A stretch of 64,000 bases of DNA from Lumbricus terrestris (GCA_949752735.1 OX457037.1:37640096-37704095), one strand, 5' to 3'; positions 32,175 to 40,462 are shown, numbered from the stretch's first letter. Notes: a model not told the origin generated them from the letters alone. Made by a program: numbers and translations.

Positions 32175-32594
32175 TTACACGACCTTCATTCCCGCACCGT
32201 TTCGCTTACGCACTAAATCTTGGATCAATATGCCATTCCCCATCATCAGATTATTGATATTAACGCTCTCCGGATTCGCTCCGATGCTACTATATCGAGC
32301 AAGAATATCTCGAGTTTCCTGCGTAACCTGTTTCTTTGGAGCATCCAACAGTTTTACCGCTGCTTTCTGCACTAATCGTTTACCCGCGTCGATTGCGGTG
32401 GTTTTCCCAACATCGATAGCCTTTTTCCCAATTTCTATCGCCACGTCTTTACTAGCACTAAGAGCTCTCGCTGCTAGCTGGTTAGCGGCATTCGATGTGA
32501 CTAGTCTTTTGAAAAATCCTGAAATAGCATCAACTATACCAGATCCACCGATAACGTATCGCCTCCTGTAACTCATTCTATTATTGATCATCAT
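32175..32594 (-). CDS. Small basic capsid-associated protein (pX/pVI-like candidate)
   Basis: 139 aa. The N terminus is Arg-rich (MSYRRRYVIGG) and is followed by GSGIVDAISGFFKRL, an amphipathic helix candidate behind a Gly motif of the kind cleaved by adenain proteases. The middle is Lys/Ala-rich helix and the C terminus basic (VRKRNGAGMKVV). Adenovirus core or cement proteins have similar properties, but homology is not established. It lies between the MCP and the 299-aa protein with 23-bp and 1-bp gaps. Start motif TATAAAATG. Confidence 0.6.
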   Translation of the reverse strand: MMINNRMSYRRRYVIGGSGIVDAISGFFKRLVTSNAANQLAARALSASKDVAIEIGKKAIDVGKTTAIDAGKRLVQKAAVKLLDAPKKQVTQETRDILARYSSIGANPESVNINNLMMGNGILIQDLVRKRNGAGMKVV

Positions 32595-32595
32595 T

Positions 32596-33495
32596 TTATA
32601 ATATCGACATTAAATTTTTGTAAGTATCCTCGTTCATCATTCCTTGTCGAAGTAGCGCGTCGCATATCGATACGAGCTCGTTTCTTACTCCGGTGTTACC
32701 CACGTTGAAGCTGTTAACTAATAAATCTAGCCGTTTCGCTAATACATTTGGGTCTTCGGAGATGACGATTACACCAACGCCTTTACCTACCGTACTGCGG
32801 GGCCTATTTTCCCATATCGGTTGGACAATTTGTTTGTATTTGGCACCCACAGATGATCTAGGTCTGTTTGGATTTTTTTCCTGTGCTATAGCATTCGTCG
32901 CGTACAGAATTTCAGCGTAATCGGTCTTGTCATTATCATTGTATATCGCGATGTCCGGCTCTTTCATCGTCAACAACTCCCAAAGACCGGGTGTTCCTGT
33001 GTAAGTCTTATCTCCCACCGTCACGTCGTCTCCTTGAATCGAAATCGGAGTGTCACCGATGTAGAATTGGTTATTTTTGGTTTTTATTCCAAACGTCGTG
33101 TCGGCGATTTTTTTATCGGAGGCGTATTGATGAAGGTACTTTGCCGCCATATCTCCTAAATACAGGGTTCTGATATCCTCAGTCGGATCGGTGCTATACG
33201 CTTCTATCGAAGGATGCTGAGGAAATTGAAGACCCTGTAACGAAGGAAGTGCTTGTAGCGCATTTGAAGTAGCTACCGAATTTTGTTTGATCGCGGACAA
33301 TAAGACATTTTGCTCTTTGGAAATTGCGGATTGTGAATCGACGATAGGTTTGAAGAACTTGGTTAAATCTTGTTGTAGTCCCGACTCCCCCAATCTCTCC
33401 GATAAATTTTTTTGTCGAATATTCTGCCTTGTTTTCAGATATTCAGCAACGATAAGGTCTCTTTTCGCTGGGTCGGTTATTTTATAAAACGACAT
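32596..33495 (-). CDS. Conserved Polinton protein of unknown function (299 aa)
   Basis: Begins MSFYKITDPAKRDLIVAEYL, followed by a helical, probably coiled-coil segment (about 20-95). The central domain contains TFGIKTKNNQFYIGDTPI and GTPGLWELLTMKEPD, and a later part has DYAEILYATNAIAQEKNP. I recall similar proteins from other metazoan Polintons but cannot assign a function. Its N-terminal dozen residues are shared with the gene at 33641-34018. Start context TTTTAAAATG. Confidence 0.7.
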   Translation of the reverse strand: MSFYKITDPAKRDLIVAEYLKTRQNIRQKNLSERLGESGLQQDLTKFFKPIVDSQSAISKEQNVLLSAIKQNSVATSNALQALPSLQGLQFPQHPSIEAYSTDPTEDIRTLYLGDMAAKYLHQYASDKKIADTTFGIKTKNNQFYIGDTPISIQGDDVTVGDKTYTGTPGLWELLTMKEPDIAIYNDNDKTDYAEILYATNAIAQEKNPNRPRSSVGAKYKQIVQPIWENRPRSTVGKGVGVIVISEDPNVLAKRLDLLVNSFNVGNTGVRNELVSICDALLRQGMMNEDTYKNLMSIL

Positions 33496-33640
33496 TTTAA
33501 AATTAGGAATATAATGTTTTCAGACGTATTTTTGGACGTGTGAAAAAAAACATAAGTTGGACGTATTTCCCGACGTAACAACATACGTCTACATGTTTTC
33601 ACGAATGTTAGTCTTTTTTTTGGTAGATTCGTTATTTTTC
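33496..33640. repeat. Intergenic repeat with AGACGTA...TACGTCT hairpins
   Basis: About 33515-33612 contains the same block as 34035-34200: TTTCAGACGT, then GACGTATTTCC, then ACATACGTCTACATGTTTTCACG. GACGTA and TACGTC are inverted repeats able to form a hairpin. The two blocks bracket the small gene 33641-34018. Confidence 0.7.
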
Positions 33641-34018
33641 TCAAACATAGATTGCAAGTACCTCCTGACTTATTCCTTGATTGCGTAACGATTCCGCTAT
33701 GGTTGTAATCTTATTGCCCCAAATTTCTTTAATATCGCTTAGAATCAGATAATATTCCTCAACTGAAATGATATCATCCACGAGAGCTTTTATAATATGG
33801 TCGCTGATCGTGTTGAGTTTCGCAACAGCTTGCGTTTTGATTTCTTCATACATCTCAGCTTTCATCATCTGATTTTTATAGCTGTCGATTAAACTTCCCA
33901 TCTCCGAATCACCTATTAAACCCCATAAAATTTGTTGATTATGTTCATCGATTATTTTCAGATTTTCTACAACGAAATCAGCTCTTTTCGCGGGATCGGT
34001 TATTTTTTGAAACGACAT
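33641..34018 (-). CDS. Small mosaic protein (126 aa)
   Basis: I start it at 34018 (MSFQKITDPAKR) and not at the longer upstream ATG, because this start has the TTAAAATG motif and aligns with the 299-aa neighbour. The N terminus matches the 299-aa protein. The C-terminal part (EEIKTQAVAKLNTISDHI onward) matches the 218-aa protein at 34199-34855. It is therefore a chimera of its two neighbours, probably made by recombination through the flanking repeats. Function unknown. Confidence 0.6.
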   Translation of the reverse strand: MSFQKITDPAKRADFVVENLKIIDEHNQQILWGLIGDSEMGSLIDSYKNQMMKAEMYEEIKTQAVAKLNTISDHIIKALVDDIISVEEYYLILSDIKEIWGNKITTIAESLRNQGISQEVLAIYV

Positions 34019-34198
34019 TTTAAGTAGAAAAAAATATAATGTTTTCAGACGTGTTTTTTCGACATGTTTCAAAACATAAGTTAGACGTATTTCCAGACGT
34101 TACGACATACGTCTACATGTTTTCACGTATGTTTGCGAATGTTAGACGTATTTCCAGACGTAACAACATACGTCTACATGTTTTCACGTATGTTTGCG
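34019..34198. repeat. Intergenic repeat, two tandem hairpin copies
   Basis: Two tandem copies of a ~66-bp unit containing GACGTATTTCCAGACGT and ACATACGTCTACATG lie at about 34080-34140 and 34141-34200. They correspond to the single copy at 33556-33612. Possible terminator, origin or recombination site; role unknown. Confidence 0.7.
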
Positions 34199-34855
34199 TT
34201 AGTCTTTTTTTTTCTCAAACATAGATTGAAAGTACTGCCGGGCTTCATCTTTTCCACGATCGATGAGTGATTGTTTCGTCACCTCATCCATAGCGTCTAT
34301 CGCAACTTTAATATTACTCCTAATTTCTTCTTTCATGCCGTTGAATTTTTCAATCTCGCTCAGAATCAGGGAATATTCCTCGTTTGAAATGTTATCATCC
34401 ATGAGAGCTTTTGAAATATGGTCGCTGATCGTGTTGAGTTTCGCATCGGCTAGCGTTTTGATCTTTTCATGCTTCTCACCCTTCAACGCAAGCTTCTTAC
34501 TGATATAGACACCGATTAAACCTAGCAACCCCATACCTATTCCCACTCCTTCCATAGCAATAACGATGGGTGCAGCGATTATAGTGGATAATACTCCGAT
34601 TCCTGCAGCGCCGAGCCCCGTCCCAACCACTACGAGGGCGCTGCCTACTGAGCTGATTACGCTTACACTTCTATGGTACTTTTTACTCAACGCCGCTCTT
34701 TTGTCGCGTTCTTGCTCGATTTCCTTCTTAATTTCACCAATCTTCTGAAGACGATAGGTTTGCGCAGACCCTGTGACTATATGTATTTCTCCTTCCGGTG
34801 CTGATGGCAGCTTCGGATAGAGTGATTGTGTTACTTTGATGCCGTCGTATTCCAT
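34199..34855 (-). CDS. Membrane-spanning conserved Polinton protein (218 aa)
   Basis: After an N-terminal helix-forming region (about 35-62) come two adjacent hydrophobic segments (VISSVGSALVVVGTGLG and GIGVLSTIIAAPIVIAMEG ... GLLGLIGVYI, about 65-120). They are Gly-rich and could be membrane helices or a membrane-disrupting hairpin. The C-terminal helical domain (KLNTISDHISKAL ... EEYSLILSEIEKF) is shared with the 126-aa mosaic protein. The type is common in animal Polintons. Possible roles are virion membrane or entry functions, without direct evidence. Confidence 0.65.
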   Translation of the reverse strand: MEYDGIKVTQSLYPKLPSAPEGEIHIVTGSAQTYRLQKIGEIKKEIEQERDKRAALSKKYHRSVSVISSVGSALVVVGTGLGAAGIGVLSTIIAAPIVIAMEGVGIGMGLLGLIGVYISKKLALKGEKHEKIKTLADAKLNTISDHISKALMDDNISNEEYSLILSEIEKFNGMKEEIRSNIKVAIDAMDEVTKQSLIDRGKDEARQYFQSMFEKKKD

Positions 34856-34931
34856 TCGGTTTTATTTACACGATATTTTTTTATAACAGATAATTTACAT
34901 AACGTAATCTCCCGCGTTTATAGTTACTAAA

Positions 34932-35546
34932 TTAAAATATCATACCGAGTATCGGAATATTTTTCAACGGAGAATTAGGGCCTAACAAAAGTCCTTTACC
35001 TATAGGTACATATCCCGACCCCGTTTTCAAAAACAACCCGGATCCTGTTATCGAGGCGCCTTTCGGCCATGGGGATAAGTACAAACCAGACCCGACTGAT
35101 TTTATCTTACACGTCATATCGCCTTTCTTCGCATATATTTTCTTCAGGTACTTTACACCAGATCCGCTGATTTTATCGACAATCTTCGACGTGGCCGCGG
35201 AACCTAAGCCAGCCATAGCCCCCGTAGCTAAACTAGGTAGTAATGTGGACACAAGGAATTTACCCGCTGTTGCTAGAAACGGAAGTAAGGCGCCTATAAA
35301 TCCCCCTTGGACTTTCTTATTGTTCTCCAATTGCGTTTTACTCATTTTGATGATCACACCTGTTCCTTTTTCATACGCTTTAGTTAATTTATTGACCTGT
35401 GCTTGCGTGAAAGCCAAAGCATGCTCTCCGTTTATATCGCTATGGCTTAGTTTGATACTCACACCAGTTCCCGCTTGAAGAGATTTTTTAATTTTCTCTT
35501 GTTGCGCTTCCGAAATATTAACTTTTAAGCACGTGTAGCGACTCAT
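34932..35546 (-). CDS. Capsid-associated protein with GGFIGALLP amphipathic motif (204 aa)
   Basis: The N-terminal domain has two repeats of about 40 residues (ISEAQQEKIKKSLQAGTGVSIKLS and TQAQVNKLTKAYEKGTGVIIKMS). Then QGGFIGALLPFLATAG and a Gly/Ala-rich hydrophobic stretch follow, and the C-terminal tail has GSGLYL, GSGLFLK and GKGLLLGPNSP repeats. The family recurs in Polintons. The Gly-Gly-Phe motif resembles the pVI-type lytic or cement proteins of adenoviruses, by analogy only. P2's 124-aa protein has a similar TGGFLGALLTP motif. Start TATAAAATG. Confidence 0.65.
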   Translation of the reverse strand: MSRYTCLKVNISEAQQEKIKKSLQAGTGVSIKLSHSDINGEHALAFTQAQVNKLTKAYEKGTGVIIKMSKTQLENNKKVQGGFIGALLPFLATAGKFLVSTLLPSLATGAMAGLGSAATSKIVDKISGSGVKYLKKIYAKKGDMTCKIKSVGSGLYLSPWPKGASITGSGLFLKTGSGYVPIGKGLLLGPNSPLKNIPILGMIF

Positions 35547-35568
35547 TTTATAAATTACAAAAAAACTT

Positions 35569-36363
35569 TCAAACTTCTCTGATGTGAAAACGAATCGTCA
35601 AGTCTTCTCCTCTAAGATTTACCTGTTTCCCATTTTGGTCTGTGAGCGCCGTCGTCATCGCTGAAATCGAAGATAGCGTAATGGGAAGATATCTTAAATT
35701 GTGTGGCACTTCGAAAATCTTGTAACCCGGCCCTACGTTTGGGAAAAAAGAATGTATCACGTTTTCTGTCGTTCCGTTGGAGTACGAAGACTCGATAATG
35801 TCGTTAGTCACTCGCAAAGTGCTAATACTCATTATATTTACCAAGTTCTGCGATTCGTTATATCCGCTCCGATAGAGTAATCTTTCAAAACCTAGAACTG
35901 ACCCGATTGAATTCTTGAGGTCAAAGTTAACCCGATAGCCTGGTGCTATATTTAATACAGACTTCAACGTATTGGTGTTTGGTTGTATTGAGATACAGTA
36001 CTCTGAATTTGTCTCATCGTAATGCCCTCTCCTCTTCATTATTCTCTGTATGCATTCGTTGATTTCAGTTATTTCATAGCATCCTTCAGGGACTTTTATG
36101 GTAATCCAGTCTGTATCATCATCTGGTGAATATGTGAAGTTGTTGTTTGTCGCGTCGATATTTGGAAAAGAATAGTACGTTTCGAGATTTAGAAGAGCCA
36201 TTTCATAGTTTTTATTTGTGTCCAGTTCAATTGACGGATTAAAATCTGTTCTGATTCGTGAGCTCTTTTCGCTCAGGAAAATGTAAAATGACTTTTTTGG
36301 TTCTGTGTTACGAGCCGTCTTTTCCGTATTATCAGCTATCTGTTTGAGAAGCGATGATTCCAT
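35569..36363 (-). CDS. Penton-like minor capsid protein
   Basis: 264 aa from the ATG at 36363 (MESSLLKQIADN); the longer upstream start would overlap the ATPase and lacks the AATAAAAATG context. Family-typical features are SFYIFLSEKSSRIR, YEMALLNLETYYSFPNI, a CYEITEINECIQ segment and a final strand ending FHIREV. This is the single-jelly-roll pentamer-forming protein of Polinton virions. It is encoded directly downstream of the packaging ATPase. Confidence 0.82.
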   Translation of the reverse strand: MESSLLKQIADNTEKTARNTEPKKSFYIFLSEKSSRIRTDFNPSIELDTNKNYEMALLNLETYYSFPNIDATNNNFTYSPDDDTDWITIKVPEGCYEITEINECIQRIMKRRGHYDETNSEYCISIQPNTNTLKSVLNIAPGYRVNFDLKNSIGSVLGFERLLYRSGYNESQNLVNIMSISTLRVTNDIIESSYSNGTTENVIHSFFPNVGPGYKIFEVPHNLRYLPITLSSISAMTTALTDQNGKQVNLRGEDLTIRFHIREV

Positions 36364-36385
36364 TTTTATTATACAATAATTTTTT

Positions 36386-37171
36386 CTACAGCGGATTTTC
36401 GATTTCATAAAATAGGTCGAAACCGCAGCGATATTTACCATCATTATCTTTACTAGTTAGATCAATAACAAGGAATCCGTGCGGTTGTTTCCACACCGTT
36501 TTGCATAGTTTTCTAAATTCGTCTTTATGCATGTCTGTACTAACATGGTCGCCGTAAATATGGTTACGGGTTTTCGAGTCCTGCTTGAACAGGCAAATAA
36601 AGTTTGCATTCTCTCTGATCGTTTGTCGTGGTAGTTTGAAATAATTCTGTGCTAGGTAAAAACAGTCCACATTACTATGCCTTCCCCGAATATAGTACTT
36701 TTCGCATGTTTTCTGTTTTTCCAATTGTAAATCATCAAAAATCATTAGATTCTTCTTTTCGCTACTCAAGTCTCTCGGGTCTGGTACGTCTTCAGCGTTT
36801 TCAAAAAACTTGGCAATTATATCGGATTTGACTTTTGACATTTTCGCCATTTCTTCCATAACAAAGTCTGGTGACGCATTTTGTCTAGCGATTTCCGACT
36901 GGACCTCGAATAATCTAACAATCGCTTCTTTCGGTAATTTTTCTTCGAATGCCTTTTTGATAATACGATATTCCGGTTGAAACAGAGATTTGCCGAATAC
37001 CTGGAGGTTATTATAGTCCAACCAGTCTGACCTGAGTAATAGATTCAGAAGAAGCGTCGTTTTTCCGCAGCCGGACTTTCCGATTATCAACCCACGTATA
37101 CTTTTAGGTAGCAAAGGATTATTAAATCTTTTCGATAGCGCAGATCCCCAACTCAAATCTTTGATTTCCAT
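36386..37171 (-). CDS. FtsK/HerA-superfamily genome-packaging ATPase
   Basis: 261 aa. Walker A GKSGCGKTT at 31-39; Walker B NLMIFDDL at 141-148; then the AQNYFKLPRQTIRENANF segment matching the sensor region of A32-type packaging ATPases. It should pump element DNA into preformed capsids. It starts at AATAAAATG, with only 25 bases to the divergent PLA2 gene at 37197, so a very short bidirectional promoter region serves both. Confidence 0.93.
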   Translation of the reverse strand: MEIKDLSWGSALSKRFNNPLLPKSIRGLIIGKSGCGKTTLLLNLLLRSDWLDYNNLQVFGKSLFQPEYRIIKKAFEEKLPKEAIVRLFEVQSEIARQNASPDFVMEEMAKMSKVKSDIIAKFFENAEDVPDPRDLSSEKKNLMIFDDLQLEKQKTCEKYYIRGRHSNVDCFYLAQNYFKLPRQTIRENANFICLFKQDSKTRNHIYGDHVSTDMHKDEFRKLCKTVWKQPHGFLVIDLTSKDNDGKYRCGFDLFYEIENPL

Positions 37172-37196
37172 TTTATTTATGTATTAAAAAAGCGAA

Positions 37197-37724
37197 ATGT
37201 ATTGTGTAAAATGTAAAAAACAGACCGAAACGAGAGATGTGCAGAACGCCGTAGCGAATAATGGGAGATCGATGCTTCGGGGTGTTTGCGTTGTATGCGG
37301 GAAAACTAAAACTCAATTCGTAAAAGGAGCCACTACTAAGGGTGGGGATTTAGTTAGTTCATTGAATGCGGCCACTAGTACCATAAAGTTACCATGGGCT
37401 AAGTTTCCCGGCGAGATGCATTTACCTGGCCATCAGTTTACAGGTCCAGGTACAAGACTAGATAAGAGACTAAATCCGAACGGGACTCCTAAAGATTGGA
37501 GCAGACCTATTAATCGTGTAGATAACGCAGCATATATCCACGATCTGGCTTATGATCAACACACCGATACTACTTCTAGAAATATTGCGGATAGGGTAAT
37601 GATTAATGACTTGAACAACATTCCTAATCCTAGCTTCCGAGAAAGAGTGGAGAGGGCTATAGTTAAGCCTATATTATCTACTAAGGCAAGTCTTGGGTTT
37701 GGTTTAAAAAAAGCTCTGAACTGA
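37197..37724 (+). CDS. Zinc-ribbon plus phospholipase A2-like protein
   Basis: 175 aa. Residues 1-42 form a zinc ribbon with paired Cys (C3, C6, C31, C34). Residues 78-120 form a PLA2-like fold of the parvovirus VP1 type: calcium loop FTGPGT at 81-86 and catalytic His-Asp in AAYIHDLAYD (H115, D116), with INRVD before it. Such enzymes help parvoviruses breach endosomal membranes; the same role here is inference. The last codons run through GGTTTAAAAAAAGC (37701-37714), and the integrase lies in the -1 frame immediately after. Confidence 0.88.
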   Translation: MYCVKCKKQTETRDVQNAVANNGRSMLRGVCVVCGKTKTQFVKGATTKGGDLVSSLNAATSTIKLPWAKFPGEMHLPGHQFTGPGTRLDKRLNPNGTPKDWSRPINRVDNAAYIHDLAYDQHTDTTSRNIADRVMINDLNNIPNPSFRERVERAIVKPILSTKASLGFGLKKALN

Positions 37725-38635
37725 AATGGACTGATCAATTAGCTGATGAGTTGCATAAACCAGTTGTTAGACATTTTAGAAAAAGGAAGGTTTACGCCGG
37801 GGGTATAGATGAGATATGGGCTGCTGATTTAGTGGATATGCAGGCCTTTGCTAAAGATAACGATGGGGCGAAATATCTGTTAACCGTTATAGATGTGTTT
37901 TCTAAATACGGGTGGATTGTACCATTGAAAGATAAGAGTGGGAAATCTACAGCTGACGGCTTCGTGAAGATACTCGAGGGTGGACGAAAGCCTGTGAAAT
38001 TATGGGTTGATAAAGGGAAAGAATTTTATAACAAGGACGTCAAGAATTTGGTTGAGTTGTACTCTACTGAGAATGAGGAAAAATCTTGCGTCGTTGAGAG
38101 ATGGAACCGAACGATGAAAGAAAAGATGTATAAATATTTTTCAGCTAATTCAACTAGAAGATATTTCAACGTTTTGGATGAAATGGTGGGTAATTATAAC
38201 AATACCAGGCACGGTTCTATTAAAATGACTCCCACCAAGGCTAGTATGAAAGTGAATGAAAAAACTGTATTTATGAATTTATACGGTAAAGAGATTTCGG
38301 AGCCTATTATACCAAAGTTTTCAATCGGTGATAAGGTCAGAATAACTAAGAAGAAGAATATTTTTGAGAAGGGATACACACCTAGATGGACGGAAGAAGT
38401 TTTTACAGTATCCCAGATTCAATACACAGATCCGCCAACTTATAAGATTACCGATGGTAATGGCGAGGAAATACAGGGGAGTTTTTATGAACAGGAACTG
38501 CAGAAAACTAGCCAGGAAATATATAGGATTGAAAAAGTGATCAGGAAGCGCGGGAAGAAATCGCTCGTGAAGTGGCTTGGATATCCAGAGTCTTTTAATT
38601 CGTGGATCGACAGCGATAACTTGTTGACATTGTGA
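37685..38635 (+). CDS. Polinton DDE integrase with C-terminal chromodomain
   Basis: The open frame begins at 37685, but no ATG occurs until about 37839, inside the catalytic core. Family similarity (KWTDQLADELHKPVVRHF) extends upstream of the first usable TTG at 37751. Numbered from that TTG, the catalytic triad is D26 (WAADLVDM), D87 (WVDKGKEF) and E116 (VVERWNRT). A chromodomain (YRIEKVIRKRGKKSLVKW ... FNSW) ends the protein and would target chromatin. Translation as a -1 frameshift fusion with the PLA2 protein explains the missing start. A one-base indel in the A-run is the alternative. Confidence 0.9.
   Translation, partial: GKSWVWFKKSSELKWTDQLADELHKPVVRHFRKRKVYAGGIDEIWAADLVDMQAFAKDNDGAKYLLTVIDVFSKYGWIVPLKDKSGKSTADGFVKILEGGRKPVKLWVDKGKEFYNKDVKNLVELYSTENEEKSCVVERWNRTMKEKMYKYFSANSTRRYFNVLDEMVGNYNNTRHGSIKMTPTKASMKVNEKTVFMNLYGKEISEPIIPKFSIGDKVRITKKKNIFEKGYTPRWTEEVFTVSQIQYTDPPTYKITDGNGEEIQGSFYEQELQKTSQEIYRIEKVIRKRGKKSLVKWLGYPESFNSWIDSDNLLTL
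37702..37713 (+). promoter_or_regulatory. Candidate -1 ribosomal frameshift site
   Basis: In the PLA2 frame the codons are GGT TTA AAA AAA GCT. T TTA AAA fits the canonical X XXY YYZ slippery heptamer and is extended by a seven-A run. The integrase frame is exactly -1 here, opens at 37685 after a TAA at 37682-37684, and has no ATG before its catalytic region. No downstream pseudoknot was established by eye. Confidence 0.55.
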
Positions 38636-38670
38636 GATTATTATGGAAAGATTTGCGGTGTATTTTATGT

Positions 38671-38982
38671 TTAATCTAAATATTTCATAAAATCATACGC
38701 TTTTTCTTCCTGTATTTCATATAGCTGATGATCTATTTCGTTCGATTTTTGCATATTTTTAATTGAGAGCAGCGGGCGTATATTCATCCAATTCATGGCT
38801 TTAAAAAGTTCTTCTTCATCTAGCAAATTGAACGATGATATTGGCAAAACATGATCGAGGTGCCAAACCGAGCCGTAATTTTCCATATTCATTCCTTCTT
38901 CTAATTGATATTCAATCCATTTAGTAAATATTCCAAAGTCAATGCCTATATTATACGTTTTGAACACTTTTGCGAATTCCAT
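38671..38982 (-). CDS. Small HNH endonuclease-like protein
   Basis: 103 aa. The core is GSVWHLDHVLPISSFNL, with H, D and H in place, followed by MNWMNIRPLL, typical of HNH nucleases. It is a paralogue of the C-terminal domain of the gene at 27338-28159, in which the second His is Phe. It is transcribed inward from the right TIR, from a TATATAAAATAAATGG start region at about 38980-38995 that mirrors the PolB promoter. A role in end processing, homing or competition with other elements is speculative. Confidence 0.78.
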   Translation of the reverse strand: MEFAKVFKTYNIGIDFGIFTKWIEYQLEEGMNMENYGSVWHLDHVLPISSFNLLDEEELFKAMNWMNIRPLLSIKNMQKSNEIDHQLYEIQEEKAYDFMKYLD

Positions 38983-38994
38983 TTATTTTATATA

Positions 38995-39450
38995 CACAAG
39001 AGAAAAAAATTGTTATGATTAAGTGACTCATCGATACCATTAGTATTTCCCAGCTGACGTAATCACCCTATGACTCATCATCGAAACTACTGGAAATTCC
39101 CCCGCATGATGAGTCATAGGCGCGTGCTGGGGTGGTTATGGGGTGGCTGATTTTTGAACCATGGTTATGGGTGACATATTTTTTGAAGAGTCAGCATATT
39201 TTTTTGAACCATGGTTATGGGTGGTTATATTTTTGAACCATGGTTATGGATGATATATTTTTGAACCATGGTTATGGGTCGACAAATTTTTTGATGAGTC
39301 AGCAAATTTTTTGAACCATGGTTATGGGTGGATATATTTTTGAACCATGGTTATGGGTGGTTATATTTTTGAACCATGGTTATGGGTGATTTGGAAAAGT
39401 TGAACCATGGTTAAGGTCAAATGTCCCAGAATAGTCTTAATCTATCTACT
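38995..39450 (-). repeat. Right terminal inverted repeat of P1
   Basis: Inverted copy of 23015-23470, nearly identical over the outer ~315 bp. It has the same ATAACCATGGTTCAAAAATA-type internal repeats and TGA(C/G)TCA sites (39024-39030, 39071-39077, 39110-39116, 39295-39301). Confidence 0.95.
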
Positions 39451-39483
39451 GGTATGGTCAGTGGACGTGGTCAGTGGACGTGG

Positions 39484-40094
39484 TCAGTGTTCATCGACGG
39501 TAATTCGTGAGGACATGGCGAGCGGATGGAAAAGGATGGAGGTCGTGACGAGGATGAAGATGAGGCACAGCCAGAAGAAGAAGCGATCGCAGACAGCAGC
39601 CACCTCCATCCAGTCCTTCTTGTAGTTCGGCTTCGAATCCACCGCGACCTCCGCCTTCCGTTCCTCCGCCTGCACCGACTGCCGAAACATCGACATGAAA
39701 TTGGCCGACGGCGAGTCCAACCTCGACCTCTGCCCTTCCGTTGACCTCTGCCCTTCTATCCGTAGACCCTCGTGGTCATTCGCTGACGACGGGTCAAGGC
39801 CTTTCACGGCGACCGGATTAAGAAGGGTGACGAGACGGAATCTGTCCAGTTGAAGGTCGTTCGATGTACTTCCGTTTTCGCTCGTTTCCCCGTTGATCCC
39901 GGCATGCACCTGGCTTCCGGTGCTTGTTGATTGGCTGAATCTGCAGAGGCACAGGCAACGGTCGACGTAGACGAAGAAGACCTTCTTAGCCCACTCAGGC
40001 ACCGGTTTGTCTTTTGTTTCGTACAGGTTTGCGACGAAAACCGTTGCCAACATGGCTAGCGTTGTGATTGCCATTGTGCAGGTGAGGTAGATAC
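39484..40094 (-). CDS. Nicotinic acetylcholine receptor-like subunit, last exon (M3, cytoplasmic loop, M4)
   Basis: After an acceptor (CTATAG, next base 40094), the exon begins with the second base of a Gly codon and encodes M3 (IYLTCTMAITTLAMLATVFV), the post-M3 helix (NLYETKDKPVPEWAKKVFF), a cytoplasmic loop of about 105 residues, the MA helix, and M4 (CDRFFFWLCLIFILVTTSIL). It ends ITVDEH with TGA at 39484-39486. The phase (1) matches the donor at 49866, proving continuity across the 9.8-kb intron that holds P2. The stop codon overlaps the first unit of the minisatellite, so the 3' UTR is, or was, that repeat; P1 is inserted 33 bases beyond it. Confidence 0.92.
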
Positions 40095-40373
40095 CTATAG
40101 ATTTGAACGCAAACAAATCGTAGAGGAACTTATACTCACATCATCCATTCATCAATTTATATAGCGTAGCTCAATTTCAGTTATAGCGAATACCCGTGTC
40201 ACTGTACATTTAAGATTCATTCATTCATTCATTCATTACATTTTATTGAACCCAATAAATATGACTGTTACAATTAAAGCAGTACTTCAACAGATAATTA
40301 TAATAACGGAACAAATAACACAGCAAATTTATAAGAAAGCATAGGGAACAATGGGCACAGATTTGTATGCATG

Positions 40374-40462
<89 letters not shown>

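Larger units (their letters stand above)
23015..39450. mobile_element. Complete Polinton/Maverick element P1
   Basis: 16,436 bp with about 455-bp terminal inverted repeats whose outer ends are AGTAGATAGATT. It is flanked by a 6-bp target duplication GGTATG at 23009-23014 and 39451-39456, the size Polinton integrases make. It contains the defining set: protein-primed PolB, chromodomain integrase, FtsK/HerA ATPase, adenain-like protease, major and minor capsid proteins. Gene order is PolB, HNH, protease and three fibre genes (plus strand), then MCP to ATPase (minus), PLA2 and integrase (plus), and an HNH gene (minus). Visible damage is one frame break in PolB, and perhaps one before the integrase. 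Confidence 0.97.

Noticed and set aside
33641..34072. Longer start (143 aa) for the small mosaic protein
   Set aside because: The extra N-terminal residues come from the intergenic hairpin repeat; the start at 34018 aligns with the paralogue and has the start motif.
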